Positions 26,826 through 35,324 of a DNA stretch of 64,000 nucleotides are shown here, piece by piece. This stretch comes from Streptomyces piniterrae. Lineage in GTDB: Bacteria > Actinomycetota > Actinomycetes > Streptomycetales > Streptomycetaceae. Position 1 is the first letter of the stretch; every line of letters begins with the position of its first letter. The stretch is taken from NCBI RefSeq assembly GCF_005048155.1, contig NZ_SUMB01000009.1:310001-374000 (forward strand). Direction: 5' to 3'. Both the position numbers and the translations under genes were made by a program. The notes under the pieces were generated by a model. The model saw nothing but the letters and a program-made list of their open reading frames with translations. It made no database searches and was not told the origin of the DNA.

Positions 26826-28151
26826 ATGAGTCAACTTGCCACGGTTAAACGACAGTTCGGGCATCGTGCCCGTCTTGCGCTGTCGCCTGCCGAGGTGTTG
26901 ACGCTCGACGGCCAGGCGCACGCCGCCCGGACGATGTGGAACCTCCTCCACGACTGGTGGACGATGCTCCCCAAGGGCAAGCGGTCCTTGGCATTGGCGG
27001 ACGCCGCGATACGGCAGGCCCGCAAGGATCTGGACTGGCTCGGCGTTCTGCCGGCGCAGGCCGCGCAGGCCGTGTTGAAGACGTACTTCCAGTCCTGGAA
27101 GAACTGCTGGGACGGACGGGCCGAGGCGCCGAACTTCAAGGCCCGGTTCCGGTCGCCGATGTCGGTGGACATTCCGCAGGGCCGGGACCTGAGCATCGTC
27201 CGTGTGCACCGCCGCCGGGGCATGGTCAACATTCCCAAGCTGGGACGGGTCCGCTTCCGCTGGACCAAGGACCTGCCCGTGGGGAAGCGGGCGAACAAGG
27301 AGAACCGGATCACCGGAGCCCGGCTGGTCAAGGACGCTTTGGGCTGGCACATCGCCTTCCGCGTCCAGACCCTCGAAGCCAAGCCGGAGCCCCACCAGGG
27401 ACCGGAAGTCGGTATCGACGCCGGGGTGAACCTGCCGCTCGCCCTGTCCAACGAGGACCACCAGGACCACGGCCGGCCGCCCCGGCTCCCGGACGGCAAG
27501 TCCGATCGGGACAAGTGGCTGACGCCGAAGGAGAAGGCCAAGCTGCTCCGCCTGGAGCGGGAGGCCGCGCACCGCAAGACGTTCCGCAAGCGCGGACAGC
27601 AGTCATCCCGCCGCTTGCAGCACACCTACGACCAGATCAAGCAGCTCCGAGCAACAGCCACGCGACGAGCACTCGACTGGCAGCACCAGACGACCACCTA
27701 CCTCGCCCGCACCTATGGCGTGATCGTGGTCGAACAGCTCAACATCACGAACATGGTCAAGTCCGCTCGGGGCACCGTCGAGGAGCCGGGCACCAACGTC
27801 AAGGCCAAGGCCGGGCTCAACCGCTCCAACCTCCAAGAGGCGTGGCGCCGCACGGTCACGATGCTGACGTACAAGCTGGAGCGCCTCGGCGGCGAGCTGG
27901 TCAAGGTTCCCGCCCCGTACACCTCCCAGCGCTGCTCGGCGTGCGGCCTCATCACACCCGGCAGCAGGGAAGACCAAGCCACGTTCGTATGCAAGAACCC
28001 GGACTGCGGATGGTCAGGCAACGCCGACCACAACGCAGCCCGGAACATCTTGCACCTGTACCGGATCGGCCACGGAACCGTGGTCATCCCGGCTGCCGGG
28101 AGAGCAGTCGTCAGGCGCACTCGCGGCGTCCAGCCCGCCGCCGCAAGGTAG
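26826..28151 (+). CDS. tnpB: RNA-guided nuclease TnpB (OMEGA / Cas12 ancestor), apparently intact
   Basis: 441 residues. The N-terminal helical/WED part contains ARTMWNLLHDWW; the RuvC catalytic triad is complete: Asp198 (GIDAGVN), Glu303 (VVEQLNITNM) and Asp401 (NADHNAARNIL). The zinc ribbon has CSAC and CKNPDC. TnpB proteins cut DNA next to a transposon-specific motif, guided by an RNA made from the element's right end, and so favour element retention. Compared with about 370-420 residues typical, it carries a modest insertion near 205-250. The transposase partner is dead, so this is a stranded TnpB. Confidence 0.93.
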   Translation: MSQLATVKRQFGHRARLALSPAEVLTLDGQAHAARTMWNLLHDWWTMLPKGKRSLALADAAIRQARKDLDWLGVLPAQAAQAVLKTYFQSWKNCWDGRAEAPNFKARFRSPMSVDIPQGRDLSIVRVHRRRGMVNIPKLGRVRFRWTKDLPVGKRANKENRITGARLVKDALGWHIAFRVQTLEAKPEPHQGPEVGIDAGVNLPLALSNEDHQDHGRPPRLPDGKSDRDKWLTPKEKAKLLRLEREAAHRKTFRKRGQQSSRRLQHTYDQIKQLRATATRRALDWQHQTTTYLARTYGVIVVEQLNITNMVKSARGTVEEPGTNVKAKAGLNRSNLQEAWRRTVTMLTYKLERLGGELVKVPAPYTSQRCSACGLITPGSREDQATFVCKNPDCGWSGNADHNAARNILHLYRIGHGTVVIPAAGRAVVRRTRGVQPAAAR

Positions 28152-28189
28152 GCGGGAATCCCCCGGCTCTGGCCGGGGAGAGCTTCAAC
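28020..28189 (+). ncRNA. Probable omega RNA (reRNA) scaffold overlapping the tnpB 3' end
   Basis: In this family the guide RNA is processed from the end of the tnpB transcript and the right-end hairpin, with the guide taken from flanking DNA. Here the hairpin CCCCGGC-TCTG-GCCGGGG lies at 28161-28178, followed by TTCAAC. The guide would begin near 28190. The 5' boundary given is a guess from typical lengths. Confidence 0.4.
28152..28189 (+). mobile_element. IS605-type right end hairpin
   Basis: Subterminal hairpin CCCCGGC/GCCGGGG followed by GAGAGCTTCAAC, the usual single-strand transposase recognition layout at the right end. Confidence 0.65.
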
Positions 28190-28207
28190 TGTAAGGAGAG
28201 GCATCCG

Positions 28208-28684
28208 ATGCGCGTAGGGATCACCGGGCACCGAGGACTGAGCACGGAAGTTGAGCGCCAGGTACGGCGCCTCCTGGACCAGGCGGTACACGACTACGTC
28301 TCGACCGACCTGATCGGCGTCTCGTGCATCGCGGACGGCGCCGACGCCTGGTTCGCGGAAGCGGTGCTGCGGCACGGCGGGCGACTGGAGGTCGTCGTCC
28401 CCGCCATGGAGTACCGCGACGGCCTCCCCGACTGGCACCACCCCGTCTATGACGAATTGATCCGCCACGCGTCCGACGTCCACGAAACCGGCCTGATCAC
28501 CTCGGACTCCGCCGCGCACATGGCGGGCAGTGAAACCCTCGTCGGCCTGGTCGACGTGTTGATCGCAGTGTGGGACGGGGAACCGGCACGGGGCTACGGG
28601 GGTACCGCCGACGTGGTCGCCTATGGCAAGCACACGGGGACGCCCGTACGCGTGCTGTGGCCTGAAGGCGCGACCCGCGGATAG
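28208..28684 (+). CDS. SLOG-like Rossmann nucleotide-binding small protein (GITGHRG family)
   Basis: A 158-residue protein with ATG 28208 after AAGGAGAGG. It begins MRVGITGHRGL, typical of small SLOG/DprA-like Rossmann proteins that bind nucleotides or nucleotide-derived ligands, and continues with IGVSCIADGADAWFAEAVL, VVVPAMEYRDGL and VDVLIAVWDGEPARGYGGTADVVAYGK. SLOG domains often act as sensors in stress and defence modules. It sits right after the tnpB right end and before an AraC remnant, so it may have arrived with the insertion. The physiological role is unknown. Confidence 0.72.
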   Translation: MRVGITGHRGLSTEVERQVRRLLDQAVHDYVSTDLIGVSCIADGADAWFAEAVLRHGGRLEVVVPAMEYRDGLPDWHHPVYDELIRHASDVHETGLITSDSAAHMAGSETLVGLVDVLIAVWDGEPARGYGGTADVVAYGKHTGTPVRVLWPEGATRG

Positions 28685-28944
28685 TCACGCACCGCAACAC
28701 CAGCCCCCGCACCCTCGTACGCCGCTTCCACGCCACGACAGGCACCACGCCCATGCAGTGGCTCCAGACCCAACGCCTCGCCCGTGCCCGCGAGTTGCTC
28801 GAATGCAGCGACCTGCCGGTGGACCGGGTCGCGGAGGTCTCCGGCCTCGGTACCGGCGCCAACCTGCGCCGCCACTTCACCCGCGCCGTCGGTGTACCGC
28901 CGATCGACTACCGGCGGTCCTTCCGGGCGGCGCGGGTGGCGTGA
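28684..28944 (+). pseudogene. AraC-family regulator, C-terminal HTH fragment
   Basis: The frame reads VTHRNTSPRTLVRRFHATTG, then MQWLQTQRLARARELLECSD and RVAEVSGLGTGANLRRHFTRAVGVPPIDYRR: the second half of a GlxA/FtrA-type AraC DNA-binding domain. The N-terminal DJ-1/PfpI-like domain and the first HTH are gone; the break abuts the end of the SLOG-like gene. An internal ATG (28753) could give a 63-residue peptide, but that is unlikely to be functional. Confidence 0.8.
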
Positions 28945-28965
28945 CCTCGGCCCGTACGCCCGCCC

Positions 28966-31785
28966 CTACAACCGCGGGTCCACCGGCTCGGACTCCAGCG
29001 CGAGCACCGCGAAGACCGCCTCGTGCACCCGCCACAGCGGTTCGCCGTCCGCCAGCCGGTCGAGCGCCTCCAGCCCGAGCGCGTACTCGCGCAGGGCCAG
29101 CGAACGCTTGTGGCCGAGGTGGCGTACGCGCAGCCGCCGCAGGTTCTCCGGGCGGGTGTACTCAGGACCGTAGATGATCCGCAGGTACTCGCGGCCGCGG
29201 CACTTGATGCCCGGCTGTACGAGCCGTCCGTCCTTCTGCCGCACCAGCGCCTGGACCGGCTTGACGACCATGCCCTCGCCACCGTCGGCGGTGAGATCCA
29301 GCCACCATGCGATACCGGCCGCGACCGATGCCTCGTCCTCGGTGTCGACGACGAGCCGGCGGGTCGGCGCGAGCAGCCCGCGCCGGTCCGCGACCCCGTC
29401 CGCCGCCGCGATCTCGCCCTCCGCCGCGATGAGCCGGTCGATCAGCGCGAGCTGCTCGGTGTGCGCCAGCCCGGCGAGGCTGCGGCCCTGCACGGCGAGA
29501 ATCTGGAACGGGGCGAGCCGTACGCCGTCCAGCGCATCGGCCCCGTCGGCCGCACCAGTGCCGTCCCCTCCGCCGGCCGCGTCGGCGCCAACCCGCCAGC
29601 AGTAACGCCGGTAGGCGTCCGTGAACGCCGCGGCGTCCGCGGCCCGGTCGCGCTGCCGCCCCAGCAGAGTCGACACATCGACACCCCGCGCGGCCGCCGA
29701 CTCCAGCGCGGCGAGCGCGCCGGGGAACACCGCCCCGGACGCCGCACCGACAGCCGCGTACTGCTTGCGCAGCAGACCGGTCGCCTTCAGGGACCACGGC
29801 ATCAGCTCGGCGTCCAGCAGCAGCCAGTCGGTCTCCAGCTCGGTCCACAGTCCGGCCCGGTCGGCGCAGTCACGTATCCGCCGCAGAACGCGCTCGGTCG
29901 TCTCCGCGTCGTCGAAGAACGGCCGCCCCGTACGGGTGCAGAGCGCGCCCGTCACCCCCTTCGGCACCCCGAAGCTCTCGGCGGCCGCGGCCTCGTCCCG
30001 GCAGACCAGGACCACCGCGCGCGAGCCCATGTGCTTCTCCTCGCACACCACCTCGCGCACACCGTCGGCACGGTAGGCGGCGAACGCCTCCCTCGGGTGC
30101 TCCAGGTAGCCCCCCTCAGCGGCTTCGCCGCCGGCCTCCTCCTTGGAGGTCGCGCAGGGCGCCATCGTCGGCGGAAGGTACGGCAGCAGCCGCGGGTCGA
30201 TCGCGAAGCGGCTCATCACCTCCAGCGCGGCCGCGGAGTTCTCCTCCTTGACCGCGAGCCGGCCCATGTGGCGGGTCTCCACGATGCGCTTGCCCACCAC
30301 GTCGTTCAGGTCGAGCGGTCGGCCGTCCGCACCACCCGGTGCCTCGGTGGCGAGCGGTTTGGTGGGCTCGTACCAGACCCGCTCCGCCGGTACGTCGACC
30401 AGCTCGCGCTCCGGCCAGCGCAGCGCCGTCATCGTGCCACCGAAAACACAGCCGGTGTCCAGGCAGATGGTGTTGTTGAGCCAGTTGGCGCGCGGAGTGG
30501 GCGTGTGGCCGTAGACGACGGCGGCGCGGCCCCGGTAGTCCTCGGCCCACGGGTAGCGCACCGGGAGCCCGAACTCGTCGGTCTCGCCGGTCGTGTCGCC
30601 GTACAGCGCGAACGACCGCACCCGGCCCGACGTCCGGCCGTGGTACTTCTCCGGCAGTCCGGCGTGGCACACCACCAGCCCGCCGCCGTCCAGGACGTAG
30701 TGGCTGACCAGGCCCTGGATGAAGTCGCCGACCTCGGCGCGGAAGGCGTCGTCCTCCCGGTCCAGCTGCTCGGTGGTCTCCGCCAGACCGTGCGTGTGCT
30801 GGACCTTGCGGCCCTTGAGGTACCGGCCGAGCTTGTTCTCATGGTTGCCCGGCACACACAGCGCGTGGCCGGCCCCGACCATGCCCATCACCAGACGCAG
30901 CACTCCGGGGCTGTCCGGCCCGCGGTCGACCAGGTCGCCGACGAAGACGGCGGTACGGCCCTCCGGGTGCGCCGCGTCCACGGCCCGGCCGAGCTCATCG
31001 CGCACCAGCGCATAGCCGAGCCGCCCGAGCAGCGTCTCCAGCTCGGAGCGGCAGCCGTGGATGTCACCGACGATGTCGAACGGGCCGGTGAGGTGGCGCA
31101 GGTCGTTGAACCGCCGCTCGGTGACGACCTCGGCCGACTCGACCTCTTCCTGGCCACGCAGGATGTGCACCTTGCGGAAGCCTTCGCGCTCCAAGTGCCG
31201 CAAGGAACGCCGCAGTTCACGCTGATGACGCTGGATGACCCGGCGCGGCAGCCCGGCCCGGTCGGCGCGCCCGGCATTGCGCTCGGCGCAGACCTGCTCC
31301 GGTACGTCGAGCACGATCGCCACCGGCAGTACGTCGTGCTCGCGCGCCAGCCGTATCAGCTGGGCACGGGACTCGGACTGCACGTTGGTGGCGTCCACGA
31401 CGGTCAGCCGACCGGCCGCGAGCCGCTTGCCGGCGATGAAGTGCAGCACGTCGAAGGCGTCGCCGCTGGCTCCCTGGTCGTTCTCGTCGTCGCTGACCAG
31501 CCCCCGGCAGAAGTCGGAGGAGATGACCTCGGTCGGCTTGAAGTGCCGGGCGGCGAAGGTGGACTTGCCGGAGCCGGTGGCCCCCACCAGCACCACGAGC
31601 GAGAGGTCGGGCACGGGCAGCACACGGTGCGGCCGGGACCGGTCCGCCTCGTTCCGGTCGTCGCTCTGGTTCTGCTTCTGGCTCATGGTCTCGGTCTTGA
31701 TCTCGGTCTTGATCTCGGTCTTGATCTCGGTCTCGTTCTCGGTCTCGGCACTGGTCGCAGGCGCCGTACGGTCGGTGTCCGTCAT
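28966..31785 (-). CDS. pnkp: Bacterial polynucleotide kinase-phosphatase-ligase Pnkp (RNA repair)
   Basis: 939 residues in three catalytic modules: kinase (P-loop GATGSGKST at 68-76), binuclear metallophosphatase (GDIHGC, GDLVDRGPDS, GNHENKLG, VYGHTP) and a C-terminal adenylyltransferase/ligase (EEKHMGSRAVV with its nucleotidyl Lys, GEGMVVKP). Together with Hen1 it heals and seals ribotoxin-cleaved RNA such as tRNA, with a protective 2'-O-methyl mark. The ATG at 31785 follows AAGGAGG and overlaps the hen1 stop by 4 nt (ATGA). Residues 18-33 form an EIKT repeat encoded by a 12-bp tandem repeat; a second ATG after it (31686) is a possible start. Confidence 0.95.
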   Translation of the reverse strand: MTDTDRTAPATSAETENETEIKTEIKTEIKTETMSQKQNQSDDRNEADRSRPHRVLPVPDLSLVVLVGATGSGKSTFAARHFKPTEVISSDFCRGLVSDDENDQGASGDAFDVLHFIAGKRLAAGRLTVVDATNVQSESRAQLIRLAREHDVLPVAIVLDVPEQVCAERNAGRADRAGLPRRVIQRHQRELRRSLRHLEREGFRKVHILRGQEEVESAEVVTERRFNDLRHLTGPFDIVGDIHGCRSELETLLGRLGYALVRDELGRAVDAAHPEGRTAVFVGDLVDRGPDSPGVLRLVMGMVGAGHALCVPGNHENKLGRYLKGRKVQHTHGLAETTEQLDREDDAFRAEVGDFIQGLVSHYVLDGGGLVVCHAGLPEKYHGRTSGRVRSFALYGDTTGETDEFGLPVRYPWAEDYRGRAAVVYGHTPTPRANWLNNTICLDTGCVFGGTMTALRWPERELVDVPAERVWYEPTKPLATEAPGGADGRPLDLNDVVGKRIVETRHMGRLAVKEENSAAALEVMSRFAIDPRLLPYLPPTMAPCATSKEEAGGEAAEGGYLEHPREAFAAYRADGVREVVCEEKHMGSRAVVLVCRDEAAAAESFGVPKGVTGALCTRTGRPFFDDAETTERVLRRIRDCADRAGLWTELETDWLLLDAELMPWSLKATGLLRKQYAAVGAASGAVFPGALAALESAAARGVDVSTLLGRQRDRAADAAAFTDAYRRYCWRVGADAAGGGDGTGAADGADALDGVRLAPFQILAVQGRSLAGLAHTEQLALIDRLIAAEGEIAAADGVADRRGLLAPTRRLVVDTEDEASVAAGIAWWLDLTADGGEGMVVKPVQALVRQKDGRLVQPGIKCRGREYLRIIYGPEYTRPENLRRLRVRHLGHKRSLALREYALGLEALDRLADGEPLWRVHEAVFAVLALESEPVDPRL
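31689..31748 (-). repeat. 12-bp/6-bp tandem repeat inside the Pnkp N-terminus
   Basis: Three exact TCTCGGTCTTGA units followed by TCTCGG-like units on the plus strand, encoding EIKTEIKTEIKTE. Unit number may vary between strains without breaking the frame. Confidence 0.8.
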
Positions 31786-33278
31786 GCCGCAGCCTCCTTC
31801 GTACGCGCCACACCGTCCGAACCGTCCGCACCGTCCGAACCGTCCGCCATCCGGAAGTGCGCGAGCTGGGTGGGCGGCCCGACCTCGGGGTCGTCCGGCC
31901 CCACGGGACCGAAGGTCACCGTGTAGCCGTGCCGCCCGGCGACCTCCCGCGCCCACCGCCGGAACTCCTCCCGCGTCCATTCGAAGCGGTGGTCCGCATG
32001 GCGCACATGGCCGGCCGGCAGCGACTCCCAGCGCACGTTGTACTCGACGTTCGGCGTCGTCACCACGACCGTCCTCGGCCTGGCCGACCCGAACACCGCG
32101 TACTCCAGCGCAGGCAGCCGCGCCGGATCGACATGCTCGACGACCTCGCTCAGCACCGCCGCGTCATACCCGCCGAGCCGGGTGTCGGTGTACGCCAGCG
32201 ATCCCTGTACGAGGCGCACCCGCTCCGACTGCCGCTCGGACATCCGGTCCAGCCGCAGCCGGCGCCGCGCTTCGTGCAGCGCCCGCATCGACACATCCAC
32301 CCCGACGATCTCGGTGAACTGCTTCTCCTTGAGCAGCGCACCGACCAACTGGCCCTGCCCGCAGCCCAGATCGAGCACCCGCGCCGCATCGGCCCCGCGC
32401 AGCACCGTGAGTATCGCCTCGCGCCGCTGTACGGCGAGCGGCACCGGCTTCTCCTCGGTGTCGGTCTCCTCGTCCACGGCGTTGTCGATCTCCTCGACCT
32501 GCACTCCGTCGGCCTCGGCCAGCCGCTCCAGCTCCAGCCGCTCCATGGCCTGGCGGGTCAGCGACCCGCGCCGTGCGAGATAGCGGCCGACGATCACCCG
32601 CTGCTCGGGGTGGCCCTCCAGCCAGCCCTCGCCGGCGCGCAGCAGTTTGTCGACCTCGTCGGGCGCGACCCAGTAGTGCTTGGCGTCGTCCAGGACCGGC
32701 AGCAGCACATACAGATGCCGCAGCGCGTCGGCGAGCCTGAGCTCCCCTTCCAGGACGAGCCGCACGTAGCGCGATTCGCCCCATTCCGGGAACGTCTCGT
32801 CCAGCGGCAGCGGCTCGGCCAGCACCGTCCACCCCAGCGGCCGGAACAGTTTCCGCACCAGCTCCGCGCCGCCCCGGGCGGGCAGCACGGGCACCTCGAC
32901 ACGCAACGGCAGTGCCCGTTCGGGCAGCTCGGGCCGGGCCGCGCACTGCCCCTTCAGCGCGCTCGCGAAGACGCTCCGCAGCGCCACCGCCAGCAGCGAG
33001 GACGCCGCGTAGGGCCGGTCGTTGACGTACTGCCCGAGCGCCGAATCCGGAGCGCCGCCCCGGCCCTTCCCCCGCCCCCTGCGGACCAGGGCGACGGGAT
33101 CGACCTCCAGCAGCAGCGCCGCCGTGCACCGTTGGGCGTCCGCCTCGGGGTAGAGCACATGCGCGGTGCCGTACGACGTGGAGAACTGCTGCGCCTTGTC
33201 GGGGTGCTTGTGCAGCAGGAACCCGAGGTCGGTCGCGGGGCGTTCGGCGGTGCCGGTGGTGGTTATCGTCAGGAACAC
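31782..33278 (-). CDS. hen1: 3' terminal RNA ribose 2'-O-methyltransferase Hen1
   Basis: 498 residues. The bacterial Hen1 N-terminal domain begins VFLTITTTGTAERPATDLGFLLHKHPDKAQ, and the C-terminal SAM methyltransferase has VLDLGCGQGQLVGALL, the metal-binding region SEVVEHVDPARL and VVTTPNVEYN. It methylates the 2'-OH at the 3' end of cleaved RNA before Pnkp seals it, so repaired tRNA resists the same ribotoxin. The GTG at 33278 gives the family's standard N-terminus, with GAGG about 11 nt upstream. It forms a two-gene operon with pnkp. Confidence 0.95.
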   Translation of the reverse strand: MFLTITTTGTAERPATDLGFLLHKHPDKAQQFSTSYGTAHVLYPEADAQRCTAALLLEVDPVALVRRGRGKGRGGAPDSALGQYVNDRPYAASSLLAVALRSVFASALKGQCAARPELPERALPLRVEVPVLPARGGAELVRKLFRPLGWTVLAEPLPLDETFPEWGESRYVRLVLEGELRLADALRHLYVLLPVLDDAKHYWVAPDEVDKLLRAGEGWLEGHPEQRVIVGRYLARRGSLTRQAMERLELERLAEADGVQVEEIDNAVDEETDTEEKPVPLAVQRREAILTVLRGADAARVLDLGCGQGQLVGALLKEKQFTEIVGVDVSMRALHEARRRLRLDRMSERQSERVRLVQGSLAYTDTRLGGYDAAVLSEVVEHVDPARLPALEYAVFGSARPRTVVVTTPNVEYNVRWESLPAGHVRHADHRFEWTREEFRRWAREVAGRHGYTVTFGPVGPDDPEVGPPTQLAHFRMADGSDGADGSDGVARTKEAAA

Positions 33279-33609
33279 TGTGGGATGCCTCGAAACGTCT
33301 TCTGAGCTGCGGAAACTCACCGTTCGGTGGCGCGCGGGCGCAGATCGCGCACAGGCGCAGGAACCCGGGTGGACCACAGCGACGGGACACCACAACGTAC
33401 AGCGGACGCCCCTGGGGTACGCAGGGATTTTCCGTCCGCCGCGGTCGCCCGAGCCGCGCCGAACAGGGGCGGCCTCGGGGCAGACGCCCGCTTCAGCCCC
33501 ATGCCACCCCTTGCCGCATTGTTCAACAATCCTCTATCGTGTGGGCCTCGAAGTGCCAGCGGGCGTTCTCGGGCCCGGCGTGCGGCCCGGCATGCCGGAA
33601 CGGATGGAC
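33279..33609. other. Divergent promoter region of hen1 and pxpA
   Basis: 331 bp. The pxpA side carries the ATTGTTCAACAAT operator at 33518-33530; the hen1 side shows no motif I recognise. Frames here have no domain support. Confidence 0.55.
33518..33530 (+). promoter_or_regulatory. Regulon operator copy 1 (ATTGTT-C-AACAAT) before pxpA
   Basis: Perfect 13-bp palindrome matching the TNGTNNNACNA pattern of FCD/FadR-type GntR regulators. It lies about 80 nt before the pxpA start. Related copies occur at 36191, 36329, 37787 and 39601. Confidence 0.7.
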
Positions 33610-34374
33610 ATGACCGACGCAGTGATCGATCTCAACGCCGACCTCGGCGAAGGATTCGGGCGCTGGAGCCTCACCGACGACGAGGCCCTGCTCTCGGTGG
33701 TCACCAGCGCCAACGTCGCCTGCGGCTTCCACGCCGGGGACCCCGGCACCATGCGCCGGGTCTGCGCGCTGGCCGCCGAGCGAGGCGTCACGATCGGCGC
33801 CCATGTCTCGTACCGGGACCTCGCCGGCTTCGGTCGCCGCGCGATGGACGTACCGGCCGACGAGCTCGCCCACGAAGTCGCCTACCAGATCGGCGCACTG
33901 GCGGTCTTCGCCAAGGCCGCTGGGGCGCGCGTCGGATATGTCAAACCGCACGGTGCGCTGTACAACCGCGTCGCCGTCGACGACGAGCAGGCGACGGCCG
34001 TCGTCGACGGCATACTGCTCGCCGGTGGGGACGTTCCCGTCCTCGGCCTGCCGGGATCCCGGCTGCACGCCGCCGTCGAGAAGGCCGGACTGGCCGCGGT
34101 CGGCGAGGCGTTCGCCGACCGCGCCTACGCCGCGGACGGCACGCTGGTCCCCCGCAGCCACCCCGAAGCGGTCGTCAAGGACCCGTCCGCGGTCGTCCGG
34201 CGCTCCCTCCGCCTCGCCCGCGACGGCGAAGTCACCGCATCCGACGGCACCCGCGTCCGCCTGCGGGCACGCTCCCTGTGCCTGCACGGCGACACCCCCG
34301 GTGCGGCCGAACTCGCCCGGACGGTCCGTACGGAGCTGGTGGCGGCCGGGGTCCGGCTGCAGTCCTTCGTGTGA
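33610..34374 (+). CDS. pxpA: 5-oxoprolinase subunit PxpA (LamB/YcsF family)
   Basis: About 254 residues. VIDLNADLGEGFGRW, ANVACGFHAGDP, GAHVSYRDLAGFGRR, VKPHGALYN and ARSLCLHGDTPGA are the LamB/YcsF family blocks, including the acidic and histidine residues of the presumed active site. PxpA works with PxpB and PxpC in ATP-dependent cleavage of 5-oxo-L-proline to L-glutamate. In-frame ATGs at 33592, 33604 and 33610 compete; I give 33610, the closest to the family start. It converges with pxpC and shares the palindromic operator with the rest of the locus. Confidence 0.92.
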   Translation: MTDAVIDLNADLGEGFGRWSLTDDEALLSVVTSANVACGFHAGDPGTMRRVCALAAERGVTIGAHVSYRDLAGFGRRAMDVPADELAHEVAYQIGALAVFAKAAGARVGYVKPHGALYNRVAVDDEQATAVVDGILLAGGDVPVLGLPGSRLHAAVEKAGLAAVGEAFADRAYAADGTLVPRSHPEAVVKDPSAVVRRSLRLARDGEVTASDGTRVRLRARSLCLHGDTPGAAELARTVRTELVAAGVRLQSFV

Positions 34375-34414
34375 GGCCCTGCCGGCGGGCCGCCATGTCC
34401 CGGGCCGGTCCGCC

Positions 34415-34441
34415 GAGTCACCGCCCCTTGGCGGGTGACTC
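34415..34441. terminator. Hairpin terminator between pxpA and pxpC
   Basis: GAGTCACCGCC-CCTT-GGCGGGTGACTC, one bulged base, between convergent stop codons and reaching into the pxpC end. Confidence 0.75.
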
Positions 34442-35324
34442 ACTCAGCCGGCCGGCGTCGGCGCCGCGTCGGCACAAAGCGGACCGGAAGGCCCGGCACC
34501 GCCTGCGCGGCCGCGAACAGCCGGCTCTCCGGCACCACGCCGATCACCGGGTAGCCACCGGTCGTCGGGCAGTCGGCGAGGAACAGCACGGGTTTCCCGT
34601 CGGGCGGCACCTGGACGGCCCCCGGCACCATGCCTTCGCTGGCCAACTCGCCGTGCACGGCGCGCTCCAGGGCCGGCCCCTCGGTGCGGAGCGCGATGCG
34701 GTTGCTCGCCGGGGAGACGGAGAACCGGGCCGCGGCGAGGGTGCGCACGGCGGCGCCGGTGAACCAGTCGTCCCGCGGACCGAGCAGCACCGGCAGCACC
34801 AGCTCCCGTTGGGGCCCCTGCCACACCACGGTGTCGGCATGGCGGGACGGCGCGATCCTTGCGCCCAGGGGAAGGGCGTCACCGTCCGCGAGGGGCGCCG
34901 GCCCCAGCCCGGACAGCAGGTCGGTGGAACGGCTGCCGAGAACGGGGGCGACCGTGATGCCTCCACCGATGGCCACGTAGCTGCGCAGGCCGCCGGTGGT
35001 GAGCCCCACGTCGAGGACGGCACCGGCGGGCAGGTGCACCGCGGCGGCCCACGCCACCGGCCGGCCGTCCACACGCACCGGGGCGGGCGCACCGGTCACC
35101 GCGACGGTGACGGCCTGGCTCGCGCGCACCGCCACGCCGGTCAGCGTGGTCTCCAGCGTCGCGGCATCGGCGGGATTGCCCACCAGCCGGTTCGCCAGCC
35201 GGTGTGCCGGCTGGTCGAGGGCACCGGACCGCGGGACCCCGAGACCGGCATGCCCATACCGCCCCAGGTCCTGGAGGGTGGTCAGCGCCCCGGCCCGTAC
35301 GACCTCCAGCTTGCCGCCGCTCAC
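34440..35324 (-). CDS. pxpC: 5-oxoprolinase subunit PxpC (KipA / AHS2 domain)
   Basis: 294 residues of the biotin-dependent carboxyltransferase-like AHS2 family: LEVVRAGALTTLQDLGRYGHAGLGVPRSGALD at the N-terminus, ETTLTGV, RSYVAIGGGI, and the C-terminal block LFLADCPTTGGYPVIGVV. It forms the PxpBC complex that activates 5-oxoproline for PxpA. The GTG start overlaps the pxpB stop (GTGA), showing translational coupling. The protein ends in an Arg-rich tail. Confidence 0.93.
   Translation of the reverse strand: MSGGKLEVVRAGALTTLQDLGRYGHAGLGVPRSGALDQPAHRLANRLVGNPADAATLETTLTGVAVRASQAVTVAVTGAPAPVRVDGRPVAWAAAVHLPAGAVLDVGLTTGGLRSYVAIGGGITVAPVLGSRSTDLLSGLGPAPLADGDALPLGARIAPSRHADTVVWQGPQRELVLPVLLGPRDDWFTGAAVRTLAAARFSVSPASNRIALRTEGPALERAVHGELASEGMVPGAVQVPPDGKPVLFLADCPTTGGYPVIGVVPESRLFAAAQAVPGLPVRFVPTRRRRRPAE

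Larger units (their letters stand above)
26548..28189 (+). mobile_element. Truncated IS200/IS605-family element (tnpA remnant + tnpB + right end)
   Basis: Divergent tnpA fragment and complete tnpB, then the right-end hairpin and a TTCAAC terminus at 28184-28189. The left end and the catalytic part of tnpA are missing, so it cannot move by itself. Confidence 0.8.

Noticed and set aside
26936..28207. Long plus-strand frame that runs through tnpB into the SLOG-like protein
   Set aside because: The first 420 residues are a shifted reading of tnpB; only the part from 28208 has homology and a ribosome site.
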